Assembly: GCA_947493165.1 (NCBI GenBank)
Contig: CANLPY010000001.1
Location: 1,302,001 to 1,366,000 of the forward strand
DNA from: an uncultured Erythrobacter sp.
Lineage (GTDB): Bacteria; Pseudomonadota; Alphaproteobacteria; Sphingomonadales; Sphingomonadaceae
DNA length: 64,000 nt
Direction of reading: 5' to 3'
Of the stretch, positions 36,545 through 46,919 are shown one piece after another. The notes below the pieces were generated by a model, which was not told the DNA's origin, searched no databases, and saw nothing but the letters and a program-made list of their open reading frames with translations. Position numbers and translations under genes: made by a program. Every line of letters starts with the position of its first letter. Position 1 is the first letter of the stretch.

Positions 36545-36842
36545 TCAAAATCCGAACGTCACGCCTGCGTAGGCGGCACCGGCGGTGATGGCGAAGTCAC
36601 CTTTATACCGGTGCGTGAACCCCGCTGAAAAGCCCACCTCGCCGCGGCAGACCGCGACATCGCTGGCGTAGCTGCGCAATCGCACCGGTCGTAACCGCAG
36701 CAGCTGCAAGCACAACGGAGGCAAGCCCGGTCGCTCGGCCGCTTGTGCCATCAGAATATTCCACAGGCGGTTGATTTGACTAAGTGTCACAATCAGGAAA
36801 ACCGGCTCTGGAATTTGCTGAGCCAAGCGGGCATAGGCTTGG
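36545..36842 (-). pseudogene. Remnant of a trimeric-autotransporter-like membrane anchor
   Basis: Between sppA and serS the minus strand ends in a segment CRGEVGFSAGFTHRYKGDF...GVTFGF with the alternating pattern, internal repeat and terminal Phe of an outer-membrane beta anchor similar to YadA-type anchors. It stops directly before the hairpin at 36505-36537. Upstream the frame is broken: a neighbouring frame gives GLASVVLAAAVTTGAIAQ, which would fit the preceding part. No start or passenger remains. It is probably a decayed gene; the remaining 391-base gap shows nothing else. Confidence 0.4.
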
Positions 36843-36845
36843 CCC

Positions 36846-38126
36846 ATGCACGATATACGCCTTATCCGAGATGATCCTGCCGCCTTTGACGCTGCCCTAG
36901 CTCGCCGCGGGCTTGAACCTGTATCAACCGAAATTTTGACGCTGGACGAGCAGCGACGTGCCATCACAACCAAGCTGCAGGAAGCGCAAAACCGCCGCAA
37001 CGAAGCGTCCAAGGCGATCGGCCAAGCAATGAGCCAAGGCGACACGGCAAAGGCGGAAGCGCTGAAAGCTGAAGTGGCTGAGCTAAAGCAGTCGATGCCC
37101 GCTATGGAAGAACAGGATCGGGATCTGGCCCAAAGGCTGAAAATGGCGCTGCTTGTCCTGCCGAACGTTCTGGCTGATGATGTGCCTGATGGAGCAGGCG
37201 AGGAAGACAATGTGTATCTCCGCGAGTGGGGTGAAAAACCCAGCTTTGATTTTGACCCTCAGGAACACGCCGATATTGCTCCAGCTCTGGGCATGGATTT
37301 TGAAACAGGCGCCAAGATTTCTGGTGCGCGCTTCACATTCTTGCGCGGCGATATCGCTCGTCTGCATCGCGCGCTTGGCCAGTATATGCTCGATACGAAC
37401 ACGCAAGAGCATGGCTATACCGAATGCAATCCCCCGCTGTTGATCCGCGAAGAATCGGGATATGGCACGGGCCAGCTTCCCAAATTTGCAGAAGACCTGT
37501 TTCGCACCACTGACGGCCATTTGCTCATCTCCACTTCAGAGATGACATTAGGCAATTCCTTCCGGGAGCAAATCTTCGAGGAAGCCGATTTCCCGATGCG
37601 TATCACGGCGCTCACCCCCTGCTTTCGGGCAGAGGCCGGCGCAGCCGGGCGCGACACACGCGGTTTCATCCGCCAGCACCAATTCGAGAAGGTTGAGCTG
37701 ATAACAGCTGCTTTGCCAGAAGAAGCGGCAGCAGAGCATGAGCGTGTGACGAGTATCGCTGAAGGATTGCTCCAGTCACTCGGCCTGCACTACCGGGTTA
37801 TGGCATTGTGTTCGGGCGATATGGGCGCGACCATGATGAAGACCTATGACCTTGAGGTTTGGCTTCCCGGCCAAGGCGCTTATCGCGAGATCAGCTCTTG
37901 CTCTGACGGCGGCACCTATCAACCGCGCCGGATGAACGCTCGCTATCGTCCAGAGGACAGCAAGAAAACAGAATACTTCCATCTGCTCAACGGCTCTGGC
38001 CTTGCAGTTGGCCGGACATTGGTAGCGATCATGGAAAACTACCAACAAGCCGATGGCAGCGTGTTGATCCCAGATGTCCTGCATCCTTACATGGGCGGCG
38101 TGACTAAGCTGGAACCCGCCGCCTGA
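36846..38126 (+). CDS. serS: Serine--tRNA ligase
   Basis: A 426-residue class II aminoacyl-tRNA synthetase. The N-terminal coiled-coil arm that holds tRNA-Ser is at residues about 30-100. Motif 2 (CFRAEAGAAGRDTRGFIRQHQF) and motif 3 (NGSGLAVGRTLVAIMENYQ) are intact, as is the TSEMTLGNSFREQ substrate loop. Its stop shares a base with the surE start (TGATG). Confidence 0.97.
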   Translation: MHDIRLIRDDPAAFDAALARRGLEPVSTEILTLDEQRRAITTKLQEAQNRRNEASKAIGQAMSQGDTAKAEALKAEVAELKQSMPAMEEQDRDLAQRLKMALLVLPNVLADDVPDGAGEEDNVYLREWGEKPSFDFDPQEHADIAPALGMDFETGAKISGARFTFLRGDIARLHRALGQYMLDTNTQEHGYTECNPPLLIREESGYGTGQLPKFAEDLFRTTDGHLLISTSEMTLGNSFREQIFEEADFPMRITALTPCFRAEAGAAGRDTRGFIRQHQFEKVELITAALPEEAAAEHERVTSIAEGLLQSLGLHYRVMALCSGDMGATMMKTYDLEVWLPGQGAYREISSCSDGGTYQPRRMNARYRPEDSKKTEYFHLLNGSGLAVGRTLVAIMENYQQADGSVLIPDVLHPYMGGVTKLEPAA

Positions 38127-38890
38127 TGCGCATCCTCATTACCAATGATGATGGCTACCACGCACCTGGCATGGAAGTGCTTGAGCAAATTGCACGAGAA
38201 TTCTCAGACGATATTTGGATTTGCGCACCTTCAGAAGAGCAATCAGGCGCAGGGCATTCACTCACGCTCAATCGTCCAGTGCGCTTGCAGAAGTTTGATG
38301 ATCGGCGTTTTGCTGTGACGGGGACGCCAACTGACAGCGTGATGATGGCCTTGCGCGAAGTGCTGGATGGACCGCCTGATTTATTGCTGTCTGGTGTCAA
38401 TCGCGGGGCCAATCTTGGCGATGACATTACCTATTCAGGTACAGTCTCCGCCGCCATTGAAGGCGCGCTGGCAGGCGTTCGTTCTATTGCTTTGTCCCAA
38501 GTTTACGCCCGCGAAGGTTTAGGCGATAATGTGCCGTTTGGTGCAGCGCGCGAATGGGGCGCAAAAGTGATCGCCCCCTTGCTTGATGCGCCCTTTGCCG
38601 AGCGCACTTTAGTAAACGTCAATTTCCCAGCTATTGCGGCGAGTGAAGTCAAAGGCATTCGCGTCGTCCGTCAGGGGTTCCACGATTACTCACGCGGATC
38701 AATCGTCGAGGGGCGCGACCCGCGCGGCTATCGCTATTTCTGGTTTGGCCTTCACGCAATTGAGCACACGCTGGACCACGGAACCGACCTTGAAGCGATA
38801 GATGAGGGCTATATCGCTGTGACGCCGCTGCAACTCGATCTAACGCATCAAGAATCAATGGCCGATCTTGCCGCTCGGTTTGAGGGATAG
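38126..38890 (+). CDS. surE: 5'/3'-nucleotidase SurE
   Basis: A 254-residue metal-dependent nucleotidase of the SurE family. The N-terminal ITNDDGYHAPGM carries the metal-binding Asp pair; CAPSEEQSGAGHSLTL, TGTPTDSVMMAL and SGVNRGANLGDDITYSGTVSAA are the remaining signatures. It dephosphorylates nucleoside monophosphates, especially under stress and in stationary phase. Translation is coupled to serS by TGATG. Confidence 0.96.
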   Translation: MRILITNDDGYHAPGMEVLEQIAREFSDDIWICAPSEEQSGAGHSLTLNRPVRLQKFDDRRFAVTGTPTDSVMMALREVLDGPPDLLLSGVNRGANLGDDITYSGTVSAAIEGALAGVRSIALSQVYAREGLGDNVPFGAAREWGAKVIAPLLDAPFAERTLVNVNFPAIAASEVKGIRVVRQGFHDYSRGSIVEGRDPRGYRYFWFGLHAIEHTLDHGTDLEAIDEGYIAVTPLQLDLTHQESMADLAARFEG

Positions 38891-38894
38891 TGCA

Positions 38895-39995
38895 ATGGCA
38901 AAGCAGCTCGACACTCTAATCCCAACGCAAGCGCCAAAAATGGCGAAGTCTAAGTTTAAGCCCTTGCGCCGCGCGGTCAAAATTCCCGTATGGGGCGACC
39001 TGGGCATTCGTTTGGGGCTCGCGCTGCTTTTGATCTCAATCGTCGTGCTAATCCATTGGTTTGATCGTGGTGGGCTGGTGGACAGTGTGGATGGTGAGGT
39101 CAGCTTCCTCGACATCGTCTATTTCACTATGATTTCCATTACCACGACCGGATTTGGCGATATTGCTCCGGTCACAGATCGCGCCCGGCTGGTTGAGGCG
39201 GTAATCGTCACCCCAATCCGATTTGCGGTGTTCTTTATCTTCGTAGGCACAGCCTATAATTTTATTATCAAGCGTAGCTGGGAGAAGTGGCGCATGACCC
39301 GTATCCAAGAGAATCTCTCCAACCATGTCGTGGTCCTCGGATATGGCGTGTCAGGTTCTGAAAGCGTGAATGAACTGATCGAGCGCGGCATGGAGGCTGC
39401 CAATATCGTCGTCGTAGACCCTAGCGAGGATCGCCTGATTGAGGCTGAGAAGCTTGGCGTCAACGTCATGAGCGCCGATGCGACACGCGATCAGACACTC
39501 ATCGCTGTAAGGGTGAGTGAAGCTCAGGCAGTGCTCGTATCTGCAGGGCGCGATGATACCTCAATCTTGATTGTATTGACCGTCCGTCACCTTGCACCGC
39601 GCGTGCCCATTAGCGTTGTTGTTAGGGCGGACGACAATGAGATGCTCGCCCGGCAGGCTGGGGCAGACAATGTCATCAACCCGGTTCGCTTCACCGGCCT
39701 CTTGCTCGCAGGTTCTGCCCGCGGGGCACATATTTCAGACTATTTGGCTGACCTCGCATCGGTCACAGGCCGCGTCCAATTGGTGGAACGGGTAGTGACC
39801 AAAGAAGAATGCGGATGCTCAATTGAGGAGCTCCGCACCGGAGGGCGAGGCCTGCGTGTTTATCGCGGCGGGCGCGCCATTGGCTTCTGGGAAGACGAGT
39901 GTCAGAACCTTCAAGAGGGCGATATCGTGGTGGAAATCGTACCAACTGAAAACGGTACGGCCAAAGGTGATGATCCAAGTAACAGCGACGATTGA
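38895..39995 (+). CDS. Potassium channel with RCK (TrkA-N) domain
   Basis: A 366-residue two-helix K+ channel. The first helix is residues about 35-55, the selectivity filter TTTGFGD is in ISITTTGFGDIAPVT, and the second helix is about 95-115. The cytoplasmic RCK domain begins with VVVLGYGVSGSESVNELIERG (GxGxxG nucleotide loop) and is followed by a TrkA-C-like part with CGCSIEEL. Ligand gating by a nucleotide or ion is inferred from the family. It starts four bases after surE (GAGGGATAGTGCA before the ATG). Confidence 0.92.
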   Translation: MAKQLDTLIPTQAPKMAKSKFKPLRRAVKIPVWGDLGIRLGLALLLISIVVLIHWFDRGGLVDSVDGEVSFLDIVYFTMISITTTGFGDIAPVTDRARLVEAVIVTPIRFAVFFIFVGTAYNFIIKRSWEKWRMTRIQENLSNHVVVLGYGVSGSESVNELIERGMEAANIVVVDPSEDRLIEAEKLGVNVMSADATRDQTLIAVRVSEAQAVLVSAGRDDTSILIVLTVRHLAPRVPISVVVRADDNEMLARQAGADNVINPVRFTGLLLAGSARGAHISDYLADLASVTGRVQLVERVVTKEECGCSIEELRTGGRGLRVYRGGRAIGFWEDECQNLQEGDIVVEIVPTENGTAKGDDPSNSDD

Positions 39996-40010
39996 GCGCC
40001 GAGCACTGGC

Positions 40011-40136
40011 TCATCTAAATAGTATAAATACGCCTCCCATGGCTGCCATACCGAATAGCACGCCGTACCAAAGCGTTCCGACAGCGAAGAATGCCGCAGC
40101 GCCTGCCAAGACTGGCCACAGTGCGAAATCGCTCAT
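40011..40136 (-). CDS. 41-residue membrane protein resembling the DUF1761 N-terminus
   Basis: A minus-strand frame of 41 residues starts with ATG at 40136 directly after TTCAAAGGAAGCATC, a good ribosome site. It reads MSDFALWPVLAGAAAFFAVG followed by TLWYGVLFGMAAMGG and ends IFR-like in Leu-Phe-Arg. The GxLWYGxLFG signature and hydrophobic helix match the first part of DUF1761 proteins. It may be a real small membrane protein or a truncated family member. It is placed between convergent neighbours in the channel-rimO gap. Confidence 0.5.
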   Translation of the reverse strand: MSDFALWPVLAGAAAFFAVGTLWYGVLFGMAAMGGVFILFR

Positions 40137-40206
40137 GATGCTTCCTTTGAATTTGCGCGTTCAAAGCTAGCGCAATTGCGTGCCTGGGTGTAGAGGCGCG
40201 GCCAGT

Positions 40207-41607
40207 ATGAACGCTTCAACCTCTCGTCCCACTGCTTTGGCCGATCAGAAGAAGGTCGGCATGGTTTCGCTCGGCTGTCCTAAAGCGCTGGTCGATTCTG
40301 AACGCATCCTCACCCGGCTGCGCGCCGATGGCTATGCCATGTCGCCCGATTATGCCGGCGCGGACGTGGTGTTGGTCAACACCTGCGGCTTCCTCGACAG
40401 CGCGAAGGAAGAAAGCCTGGCCGCGATTGGCGAGGCGATCAGCGAGAATGGCCGGGTCATCGTGACGGGCTGTATGGGCGAAGAGGCGGACGCGATCCGC
40501 GCCGCTCACCCTCAAGTTCTCGCGGTAACCGGCGCGCATCAGTATGAGCAAGTCGTGGAGGCAGTTCATGAACATGCACCGCCTAGTCAAGGGCCATTTA
40601 TCGACCTGATCCCGCAGCCATCCGAGCACGATATCAAGCTTACTCCGCGGCACTACAGCTATTTGAAGATTTCAGAGGGCTGCAACCATTCCTGCGCGTT
40701 CTGCATTATCCCTGACTTACGCGGAAAGCTCGCTAGCCGGCGGATTGATGCTGTCCTGCGCGAAGCGGAGAAGCTGATTGAGGCAGGCACGAAAGAATTG
40801 CTTGTCATCAGTCAGGATACGTCCGCATACGGCGTGGATACTCGCCACGAAACACGCAGTTGGAAGGGACGAGAGCCACGCGCACATATGACCGATCTGG
40901 CGCGTGAGCTTGGTCAATTGCGCACCGCGCAGGGATCACCGCCTTGGGTTCGCATGCACTATGTCTATCCCTATCCGCACGTCGACAAAGTCATCCCGCT
41001 GATGACTGAAGGCCTGCTGACGCCTTATCTCGACATCCCATTCCAACACGCATCGCCATCTGTGCTCAAATCCATGAAGCGCCCCGCGAACGAGGCAAAA
41101 GTGCTGGAACGGCTAAAAAATTGGCGCGACATTTGCCCCGACATCGCAATCCGTTCCAGCTTCGTGGTCGGCTTTCCCGGTGAGACAGAAGAAGATTTCC
41201 AATACCTTATTGAATGGTTGGAAGAGGCACAGCTCGACCGCGTAGGCGCATTCCAGTTTGAGCCGGTTGAAGGCGCTCAGGCGAACAATTTGCCAAACCC
41301 TGTGCCCGAAGCGGTAAAGGAAGAACGCTACGCCAGGCTGATGGAAGTGACCGAGCGGATCAGCGCGGCAAAGTTGGCGGCAAAGGTTGGCAGGACCATC
41401 CCTGTGATCATCGACGAAGTGGGTGAACCTGACGAAGACGGCGACATTGGCGCGACCGCGCGTAGTCAGGCCGATGCCCCTGAGATCGACGGGCAAGTGC
41501 TGCTACGCAATGTGCCCGAAAACCTTGCACTGGGCGATATCGTGCCGGCCATCATAGAAGAGGCCGACGCGCATGACCTGTTTGGAGTGATCGCTGCTTC
41601 GGACTGA
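40207..41607 (+). CDS. rimO: Ribosomal protein S12 methylthiotransferase RimO
   Basis: A 466-residue radical-SAM methylthiotransferase that modifies Asp88 of ribosomal protein S12. The N-terminal UPF0004 domain has [27 protein letters not shown] and VTGCMGEE; the radical-SAM cluster motif is [20 protein letters not shown]; a TRAM domain closes the C-terminus. The LGCPKALVD signature separates RimO from MiaB. The ATG at 40207 is used rather than a GTG at 40180. Confidence 0.96.
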   Translation: MNASTSRPTALADQKKVGMVSLGCPKALVDSERILTRLRADGYAMSPDYAGADVVLVNTCGFLDSAKEESLAAIGEAISENGRVIVTGCMGEEADAIRAAHPQVLAVTGAHQYEQVVEAVHEHAPPSQGPFIDLIPQPSEHDIKLTPRHYSYLKISEGCNHSCAFCIIPDLRGKLASRRIDAVLREAEKLIEAGTKELLVISQDTSAYGVDTRHETRSWKGREPRAHMTDLARELGQLRTAQGSPPWVRMHYVYPYPHVDKVIPLMTEGLLTPYLDIPFQHASPSVLKSMKRPANEAKVLERLKNWRDICPDIAIRSSFVVGFPGETEEDFQYLIEWLEEAQLDRVGAFQFEPVEGAQANNLPNPVPEAVKEERYARLMEVTERISAAKLAAKVGRTIPVIIDEVGEPDEDGDIGATARSQADAPEIDGQVLLRNVPENLALGDIVPAIIEEADAHDLFGVIAASD

Positions 41608-41688
41608 TCGACCTTTGATAGCGAAACTCTCAAAAGATGAATTCGAACGCTTACCGGAACCATTGCGCCCTCCAGTGGTGAGTACCGT

Positions 41689-42489
41689 ATGACCATTTCA
41701 GTTTCAGCGCGATTTGCGTTTGTTTTCGAAGAAGTCGGTGATGCTCTGTTGCAGTTTGAGGCCGCAGCCCTCCCCGAGCAACGCATCATCAACTCAAAGA
41801 CATCATTGAGCGAAGCCGAGCATGTTGCTCGAGTGGCGGCGCATAACAGCGTTGGAGAGCGAATCTGGGTCCACGGCAGCGGTCGATTTGAAGTCCGTTA
41901 CTCTGCAGAAATCGAAGTTGATCGGAAATTGCCTGATCTCGCCGAGCTTGCTGCATTACCCACTCATTTGATCCCCGGCGAAGTCACCGAATACCTGTTC
42001 GGCTCACGATTCTGCACCGTCGAGCAATTTGAAAACTTCGTCGACACTGAATTTGTTGGCACCTCAGGAGGTGCGCGAATTGAATCGATACGCGGTTGGA
42101 TCGCAGAACACTTCACCTATGATCCTGCGGCCAGTGGACCCAATACGAACGCGGCAGAAAGCTTTATCGAAAGGCGCGGCGTTTGCCGTGACTATGCCCA
42201 TGTCATGGTTGCGATGGCCCGCGCATCATTGATTCCAGCGCGCTATGTCGCTTGCTTTGCGCCGGGTGTGACACCCCAGGATTTCCACGCGGTCGCAGAG
42301 GTTTTCCTCGCTGACCCTGATGTGAGCAATGGCGGCGCTTGGTATTTGGTCGATCCGACTGGAATGGCCAACCCAGCGCAAACCGCAAAGATCGGCGTGG
42401 GACGCGATGCGGCTGACGTCAGTTTCCTTACAACCTTTGGTCCGGCGAGTTTTGCGTGTTCCGAGATTAGCGTGACACTGAACGACTGA
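41689..42489 (+). CDS. Transglutaminase-like domain protein
   Basis: A 266-residue protein with a bacterial transglutaminase-like core. The Cys-His-Asp triad is visible: RRGVCRDYAHVMVAMAR (Cys), DFHAVAEVFL (His) and WYLVDPTG (Asp). The N-terminal half is a beta-rich domain of the kind seen in cysteine-protease-like members of COG1305. There is no signal peptide, so it is probably cytoplasmic. Its substrate is unknown. It is convergent with the lacI-family gene. Confidence 0.87.
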   Translation: MTISVSARFAFVFEEVGDALLQFEAAALPEQRIINSKTSLSEAEHVARVAAHNSVGERIWVHGSGRFEVRYSAEIEVDRKLPDLAELAALPTHLIPGEVTEYLFGSRFCTVEQFENFVDTEFVGTSGGARIESIRGWIAEHFTYDPAASGPNTNAAESFIERRGVCRDYAHVMVAMARASLIPARYVACFAPGVTPQDFHAVAEVFLADPDVSNGGAWYLVDPTGMANPAQTAKIGVGRDAADVSFLTTFGPASFACSEISVTLND

Positions 42490-42498
42490 AACCTGCTC

Positions 42499-43515
42499 TT
42501 ATACGCTTCCGCGTTTCAACAGCTTCACCGGAACTCTTCGGATCCCAGAATGAGGACCACCGGCGGTGACCGCTTCGACAAGCAAGCGCCCGGCTTGATC
42601 CAGATCAGGCTCAATCGTCGTTAGCGGCGGGCTAGAAAGCTCGCCCGCTTGCAGCCCGTCAAAACCGATCAACTTGATTTCGTCAGGCACTGCGCGCCCT
42701 GCACCGTTGAATGATTCCAACACGCCAAAGGCCAATGCGTCGCACACGGCAAAGACGCCATCGGCCTGTCCTTGCGCTAGAAGACGTTTGCCAGCAGCAA
42801 CACCTTGGTCATGGCGATCATCTTCATCGCCAATCTCTTCAAGCCTTGCTGAGATACCCAGCTCTTTCGCCCGCGTTAGAAAAGCGTCTGCACGCTCAGC
42901 AAATTGCCGCTGTGTGCCGCCACGTGACCCGACGCAGACCAAATCCTTGCAACCCGCGTCGGCTAAATGGTCCGCCGCCATGCGCGCGCCCGCTTCATTG
43001 TCGGATGACACCCAATCGAGATCACCTAATGGTGAGCCCCAATAAGCAACTGGTTCGCTGGTTTCGCCAATTCCGCGAAAATACTCCCATGCCGGGCGGT
43101 TGAGCGTGGTCCCAATCACGATCAAGCCTTCTGCCTGCCCGCGCTCAACATAGTGGCCAAACAGCTTGTCTTCCTCTCCTTGCAGAGACACCAGCACTTC
43201 GAGCCCATGCTCCGCAGCAGCTGCGCAAATTCCGCCAAGCAATGCATAGGAAAACGGATTTACATCGCGTGCGCTTCCACCTGGCATTGTAATAACCACG
43301 GCAGCCAAAGTGCCAGTGTGTCCGCGCCTGAGGCGCGCTGCGCGCTCATCGACAAAATAGCCAAGCTCACTCGCAACCTCCAGCACGCGGCTGCGCGTCG
43401 CTTCGCTGATAACAGCCGAGCCAGACAATGCGCGAGAGACGGTCGACTGGCTTACGCCTGCCCGTTCTGCCACATCAAAGCTCGTGACCCGCGTCGGTCT
43501 GCGCGCAGTGTCCAA
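42499..43515 (-). CDS. LacI-family transcriptional regulator of the adjacent sugar genes
   Basis: A 338-residue LacI/GalR repressor. The N-terminal helix-turn-helix is TSFDVAERAGVSQSTVSRAL with hinge helix SGSAVISEATRSRVLEVASEL; the C-terminal periplasmic-binding-like sensor domain follows. It is transcribed away from zwf, and a palindrome between them (43538-43551) may be its operator. The likely effector is a sugar or sugar phosphate of the Entner-Doudoroff pathway. It starts with TTG at 43515. Confidence 0.9.
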   Translation of the reverse strand: MDTARRPTRVTSFDVAERAGVSQSTVSRALSGSAVISEATRSRVLEVASELGYFVDERAARLRRGHTGTLAAVVITMPGGSARDVNPFSYALLGGICAAAAEHGLEVLVSLQGEEDKLFGHYVERGQAEGLIVIGTTLNRPAWEYFRGIGETSEPVAYWGSPLGDLDWVSSDNEAGARMAADHLADAGCKDLVCVGSRGGTQRQFAERADAFLTRAKELGISARLEEIGDEDDRHDQGVAAGKRLLAQGQADGVFAVCDALAFGVLESFNGAGRAVPDEIKLIGFDGLQAGELSSPPLTTIEPDLDQAGRLLVEAVTAGGPHSGIRRVPVKLLKRGSV

Positions 43516-43537
43516 TTACCCTCTCCCTGATCCGTCG

Positions 43538-43551
43538 TGCACCCGCGTGCA
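43538..43551. promoter_or_regulatory. Candidate operator for the LacI-type regulator
   Basis: TGCACCCGCGTGCA is a nearly perfect palindrome with a central CG, as expected for LacI-family operators. It lies between the divergent regulator and zwf starts. Confidence 0.4.
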
Positions 43552-43654
43552 TCGTAACACGAATAGCTATGCGAACTATGGCCGAGGATTACGCTTCGCG
43601 CTAGAACGCGGCAACCTGAAATCCATAGCCGCGTCGCGGTGGAGACCACAACAC

Positions 43655-45112
43655 ATGCCTGAAACCCAGCTTAGCGCCGATCGTCTGCTCCTATTCGGAG
43701 CAACCGGTGACCTGTCACGCAGGATGCTTCTGCCAAGCCTATGCGCACTGGATGCTGATGGATTGCTCTCAACAGATCTCAAGATCATCGGCACGGCGCG
43801 GAGCGATATGAGTGATATTGAGTTTCGCAATATGGCGCGCGAAGCCTTGGAACAATATTTGCCTGATGAGCGGCGGGGCGGAATGGCCGATTTCCTCAAC
43901 CGCCTCAGCTATCAGGCGCTTGATGCCAGCACAATCGAAGGCTTTGATACGCTCGCTCGAAAAGTCCATGAAGCTGGGCCAAGCCACACCGGTACCGCGA
44001 TATTCCTATCGACCGCACCTAGCCTGTTCGGACCAACCATCGCAGGTCTAAAACACGCCGGGCTGACGGGTGATGATGTCCGTATGTGCCTCGAAAAACC
44101 ATTGGGCACGGATCTGGAAAGCAGCTGTGTCATTAACGACGCGGTTGCCGATGCTTTCCCAGAAGACCGGATCTTCAGAATTGATCACTACCTCGGCAAA
44201 GAGACAGTCCAAAACCTCTTGGCGCTGCGCTTTGCCAATATCCTGTTCGAGCCGATCTGGAATTCAAACTACATCGACCATGTGCAAATAACGGTCGCTG
44301 AGACAGTCGGCCTTGAAGGGCGCGTTGCATTCTATGACGATGCCGGTGCACTACGCGATATGGTGCAAAACCATATGCTGCAATTGCTTGCCCTAGTCGC
44401 GATGGAGCCGCCCACCAGCTTTGATGCAACAGCCGTTCGTGACGAGAAGGTGAAAGTGCTGCGCGCGCTTCGGAAAGTGCTGGCAAGCGAAACTGTAACC
44501 GGTCAATATCGCGCCGGTGCGATCCAAGGGCTCGCTGTGCCGGGATATGACGATGAGCTCGGCAAGGAATCGGACACAGAAACCTTCACCGCAATAAAGG
44601 CCCATGTCGACAATTGGCGCTGGAAAGGCGTGCCATTTTACCTTCGGACCGGTAAGCGACTGCCTGAGCGTGTCACCGAGATTGTCGTCAAATTCCGCGA
44701 CGTACCGCACTCAATATTCGAGGATATGGGCGCAAAGATGCTGCCCAATCGTTTGATCATTGGCATTCAACCTGAAGAGAACATTTCGCTCTCACTGATG
44801 GCGAAAGTTCCGGGTCTAGGGCAGGACGGGGTGCGTCTGCGCGAAGTTCCTCTCGATATTGCGATGCCTGATGCGTTTGTCGGACAGCACCGGCGCATTG
44901 CCTATGAGCGGCTACTTCTGGACCTGATCCATGGCGAGCAGACCCTGTTTGTGCGCCGCGATGAAGTGGAGGCGCAGTGGCAATGGGTCGATGCCATCCG
45001 CACCGCTTGGGACGCGGCCGATACCAAGCCGCAAACCTACACAGCAGGCAGTTGGGGTCCGAGCAGCGCCATCGCCCTTGCTGAACGTGATGGAGTGACT
45101 TGGCATGAATAA
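43655..45112 (+). CDS. zwf: Glucose-6-phosphate 1-dehydrogenase
   Basis: A 485-residue enzyme oxidising glucose-6-phosphate to 6-phosphogluconolactone with NADP+ or NAD+. The nucleotide loop is [23 protein letters not shown] follows, and the active-site RIDHYLGKE is intact. The ATG at 43655 follows GGTGGAGACCACAACAC. The 3' end overlaps edd by eight bases. No 6-phosphogluconolactonase gene lies between zwf and edd, so the lactone step must be encoded elsewhere or proceed spontaneously. Confidence 0.96.
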   Translation: MPETQLSADRLLLFGATGDLSRRMLLPSLCALDADGLLSTDLKIIGTARSDMSDIEFRNMAREALEQYLPDERRGGMADFLNRLSYQALDASTIEGFDTLARKVHEAGPSHTGTAIFLSTAPSLFGPTIAGLKHAGLTGDDVRMCLEKPLGTDLESSCVINDAVADAFPEDRIFRIDHYLGKETVQNLLALRFANILFEPIWNSNYIDHVQITVAETVGLEGRVAFYDDAGALRDMVQNHMLQLLALVAMEPPTSFDATAVRDEKVKVLRALRKVLASETVTGQYRAGAIQGLAVPGYDDELGKESDTETFTAIKAHVDNWRWKGVPFYLRTGKRLPERVTEIVVKFRDVPHSIFEDMGAKMLPNRLIIGIQPEENISLSLMAKVPGLGQDGVRLREVPLDIAMPDAFVGQHRRIAYERLLLDLIHGEQTLFVRRDEVEAQWQWVDAIRTAWDAADTKPQTYTAGSWGPSSAIALAERDGVTWHE

Positions 45113-46916
45113 GCCCTTGCATGATGTGATCCACCGCGTGACCGAGCGGGTTCTGGCGAATTCGGCCGCAAGCCGCAGCGCCTATCTGGAATTGATGAAG
45201 CGCGAGGGTGACCGCAAGCCGGAGCACAAGGATGTCGCGTGCTCCAACCTCGCTCATGCTTTTGCCGGGGCCTTGGAAGATCAAGACGCGATGAAGGCGG
45301 GACGCGGGCCGAATGTCGGCATCGTCAGCGCCTATAATGACATGCTCAGCGCGCATCAGCCCTATGGTCGCTATCCCGATCGGCTGAAGATTTACGCCCG
45401 CGAAATTGGCGCAACAGCCCAAGTTGCTGGCGGAACACCGGCGATGTGTGACGGCGTGACACAGGGCGAGGACGGCATGGAATTGTCGCTCTACAGCCGC
45501 GATGTCATCGCTCTATCAACCGGCGTTGCGCTTAGCCATCAGATGTACGACGCAATCGCGTGTCTAGGCATTTGCGACAAGATTGTGCCCGGCCTGATGA
45601 TCGGCGCGCTCCGTTTTGGCCATCTGCCCGCAATCTTCGTCCCATCCGGCCCCATGCCATCAGGCATTTCAAACAAACAAAAGCAGGAAACACGCCAGCT
45701 CTATGCTGAAGGCAAGGTTGATCGCGGCGCACTGCTCGAAAGCGAGCTTGGCTCGTACCATTCGCCGGGGACCTGTACGTTTTATGGCACGGCCAATTCT
45801 AATCAGATGATGATGGAAATGATGGGCCTCCACGTCCCCGGATCAGCCTTTGTTACTCCGGGTACGAAACTGCGTCAGGAGCTGGACAGGGCGGCTATGC
45901 ACCGTCTGGCTGAACTTTCTGGAACGACGGAACGCACACTAGCGCAGGTCGTCGATGAAAAAGCGATCATCAACGCCGCGATTGGCCTACTCGCAACCGG
46001 TGGTTCAACCAATCACGCAATCCACATTCCGGCCATGGCGCGCGCCGCCGGCGTGATGTTCGATTGGGATGATCTGTCTGAGCTATCGAGTGTCGTGCCG
46101 CTGGTGGCCCGCGTTTACCCGAACGGCTCAGGCGATGTGAACCAGTTCCACGCCGCTGGCGGCATGGGCTATGTGGCGCGCACACTAACCGAAGAAGGGC
46201 TCTGCCACAGCGACATTCTGACTGTGTGGGAAAGTGGCTTTGAAGCCTACACCCGCGAGCCAATATTGAACGACGACCAAGCGCTGAGCTGGGCCGAAGT
46301 GCCAGAAAGCCGAGATCTCGACATGCTGCGCCCAGCCACTGACCCTGTCCAACCCGATGGCGGCATGAAACTGCTCACCGGAAATCTGGGCCGAGCATGT
46401 TTTAAATCATCTGCCGTCGAACGCGACCGTTGGACTGTTACCGCACCTGCTCGGATTTTTCAGACACAGACAGACGTCGCCGCCGCATTTAAAGCCGGCG
46501 AGCTGGATCAGGATGTGGTCGTCGTTGTTCGCTTCCAAGGGCCCCGCGCCAATGGCATGCCCGAACTGCACGCGCTCACCCCTCCCCTCACCGTGCTGCA
46601 AAATCGCGGATATAAGGTTGCGCTGGTAACGGATGGGCGCATGTCAGGCGCGTCAGGCAAGGTCCCCGCTGCAATCCACATCACTCCCGAAGCGCTCGGC
46701 GGCGGGCCTCTGTCAAAGCTGCAAGATGGCGATATCATCACCGTATGTGCGGAAACTGGCCAGCTATCGACCGCGGCAGACTTATCTGACCGCGTTGCCG
46801 CAGCCGATCCAGCGCAAGAGCACGGCGTCGGACGCGAATTGTTCCGAATGATGCAATCCCAAGCCGACGGGGCTGAACAAGGCGCATCGGCCATGCTAGC
46901 CAGCGCGGGGCTGTAG
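45105..46916 (+). CDS. edd: Phosphogluconate dehydratase (Entner-Doudoroff)
   Basis: A 603-residue Fe-S dehydratase of the IlvD/Edd family that turns 6-phosphogluconate into KDPG. Cluster Cys are visible in [26 protein letters not shown] and [33 protein letters not shown] closing motif is present as [18 protein letters not shown]. It overlaps zwf and is followed by glk three bases later. The KDPG aldolase gene (eda) is not in the window. Confidence 0.96.
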   Translation: MNKPLHDVIHRVTERVLANSAASRSAYLELMKREGDRKPEHKDVACSNLAHAFAGALEDQDAMKAGRGPNVGIVSAYNDMLSAHQPYGRYPDRLKIYAREIGATAQVAGGTPAMCDGVTQGEDGMELSLYSRDVIALSTGVALSHQMYDAIACLGICDKIVPGLMIGALRFGHLPAIFVPSGPMPSGISNKQKQETRQLYAEGKVDRGALLESELGSYHSPGTCTFYGTANSNQMMMEMMGLHVPGSAFVTPGTKLRQELDRAAMHRLAELSGTTERTLAQVVDEKAIINAAIGLLATGGSTNHAIHIPAMARAAGVMFDWDDLSELSSVVPLVARVYPNGSGDVNQFHAAGGMGYVARTLTEEGLCHSDILTVWESGFEAYTREPILNDDQALSWAEVPESRDLDMLRPATDPVQPDGGMKLLTGNLGRACFKSSAVERDRWTVTAPARIFQTQTDVAAAFKAGELDQDVVVVVRFQGPRANGMPELHALTPPLTVLQNRGYKVALVTDGRMSGASGKVPAAIHITPEALGGGPLSKLQDGDIITVCAETGQLSTAADLSDRVAAADPAQEHGVGRELFRMMQSQADGAEQGASAMLASAGL

Positions 46917-46919
46917 AAT

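Noticed and set aside
36843..37210. Minus-strand frame extending the outer-membrane anchor remnant into serS
   Set aside because: This part is antisense to serS and Ser-rich without similarity; only the part before the serS start looks meaningful.
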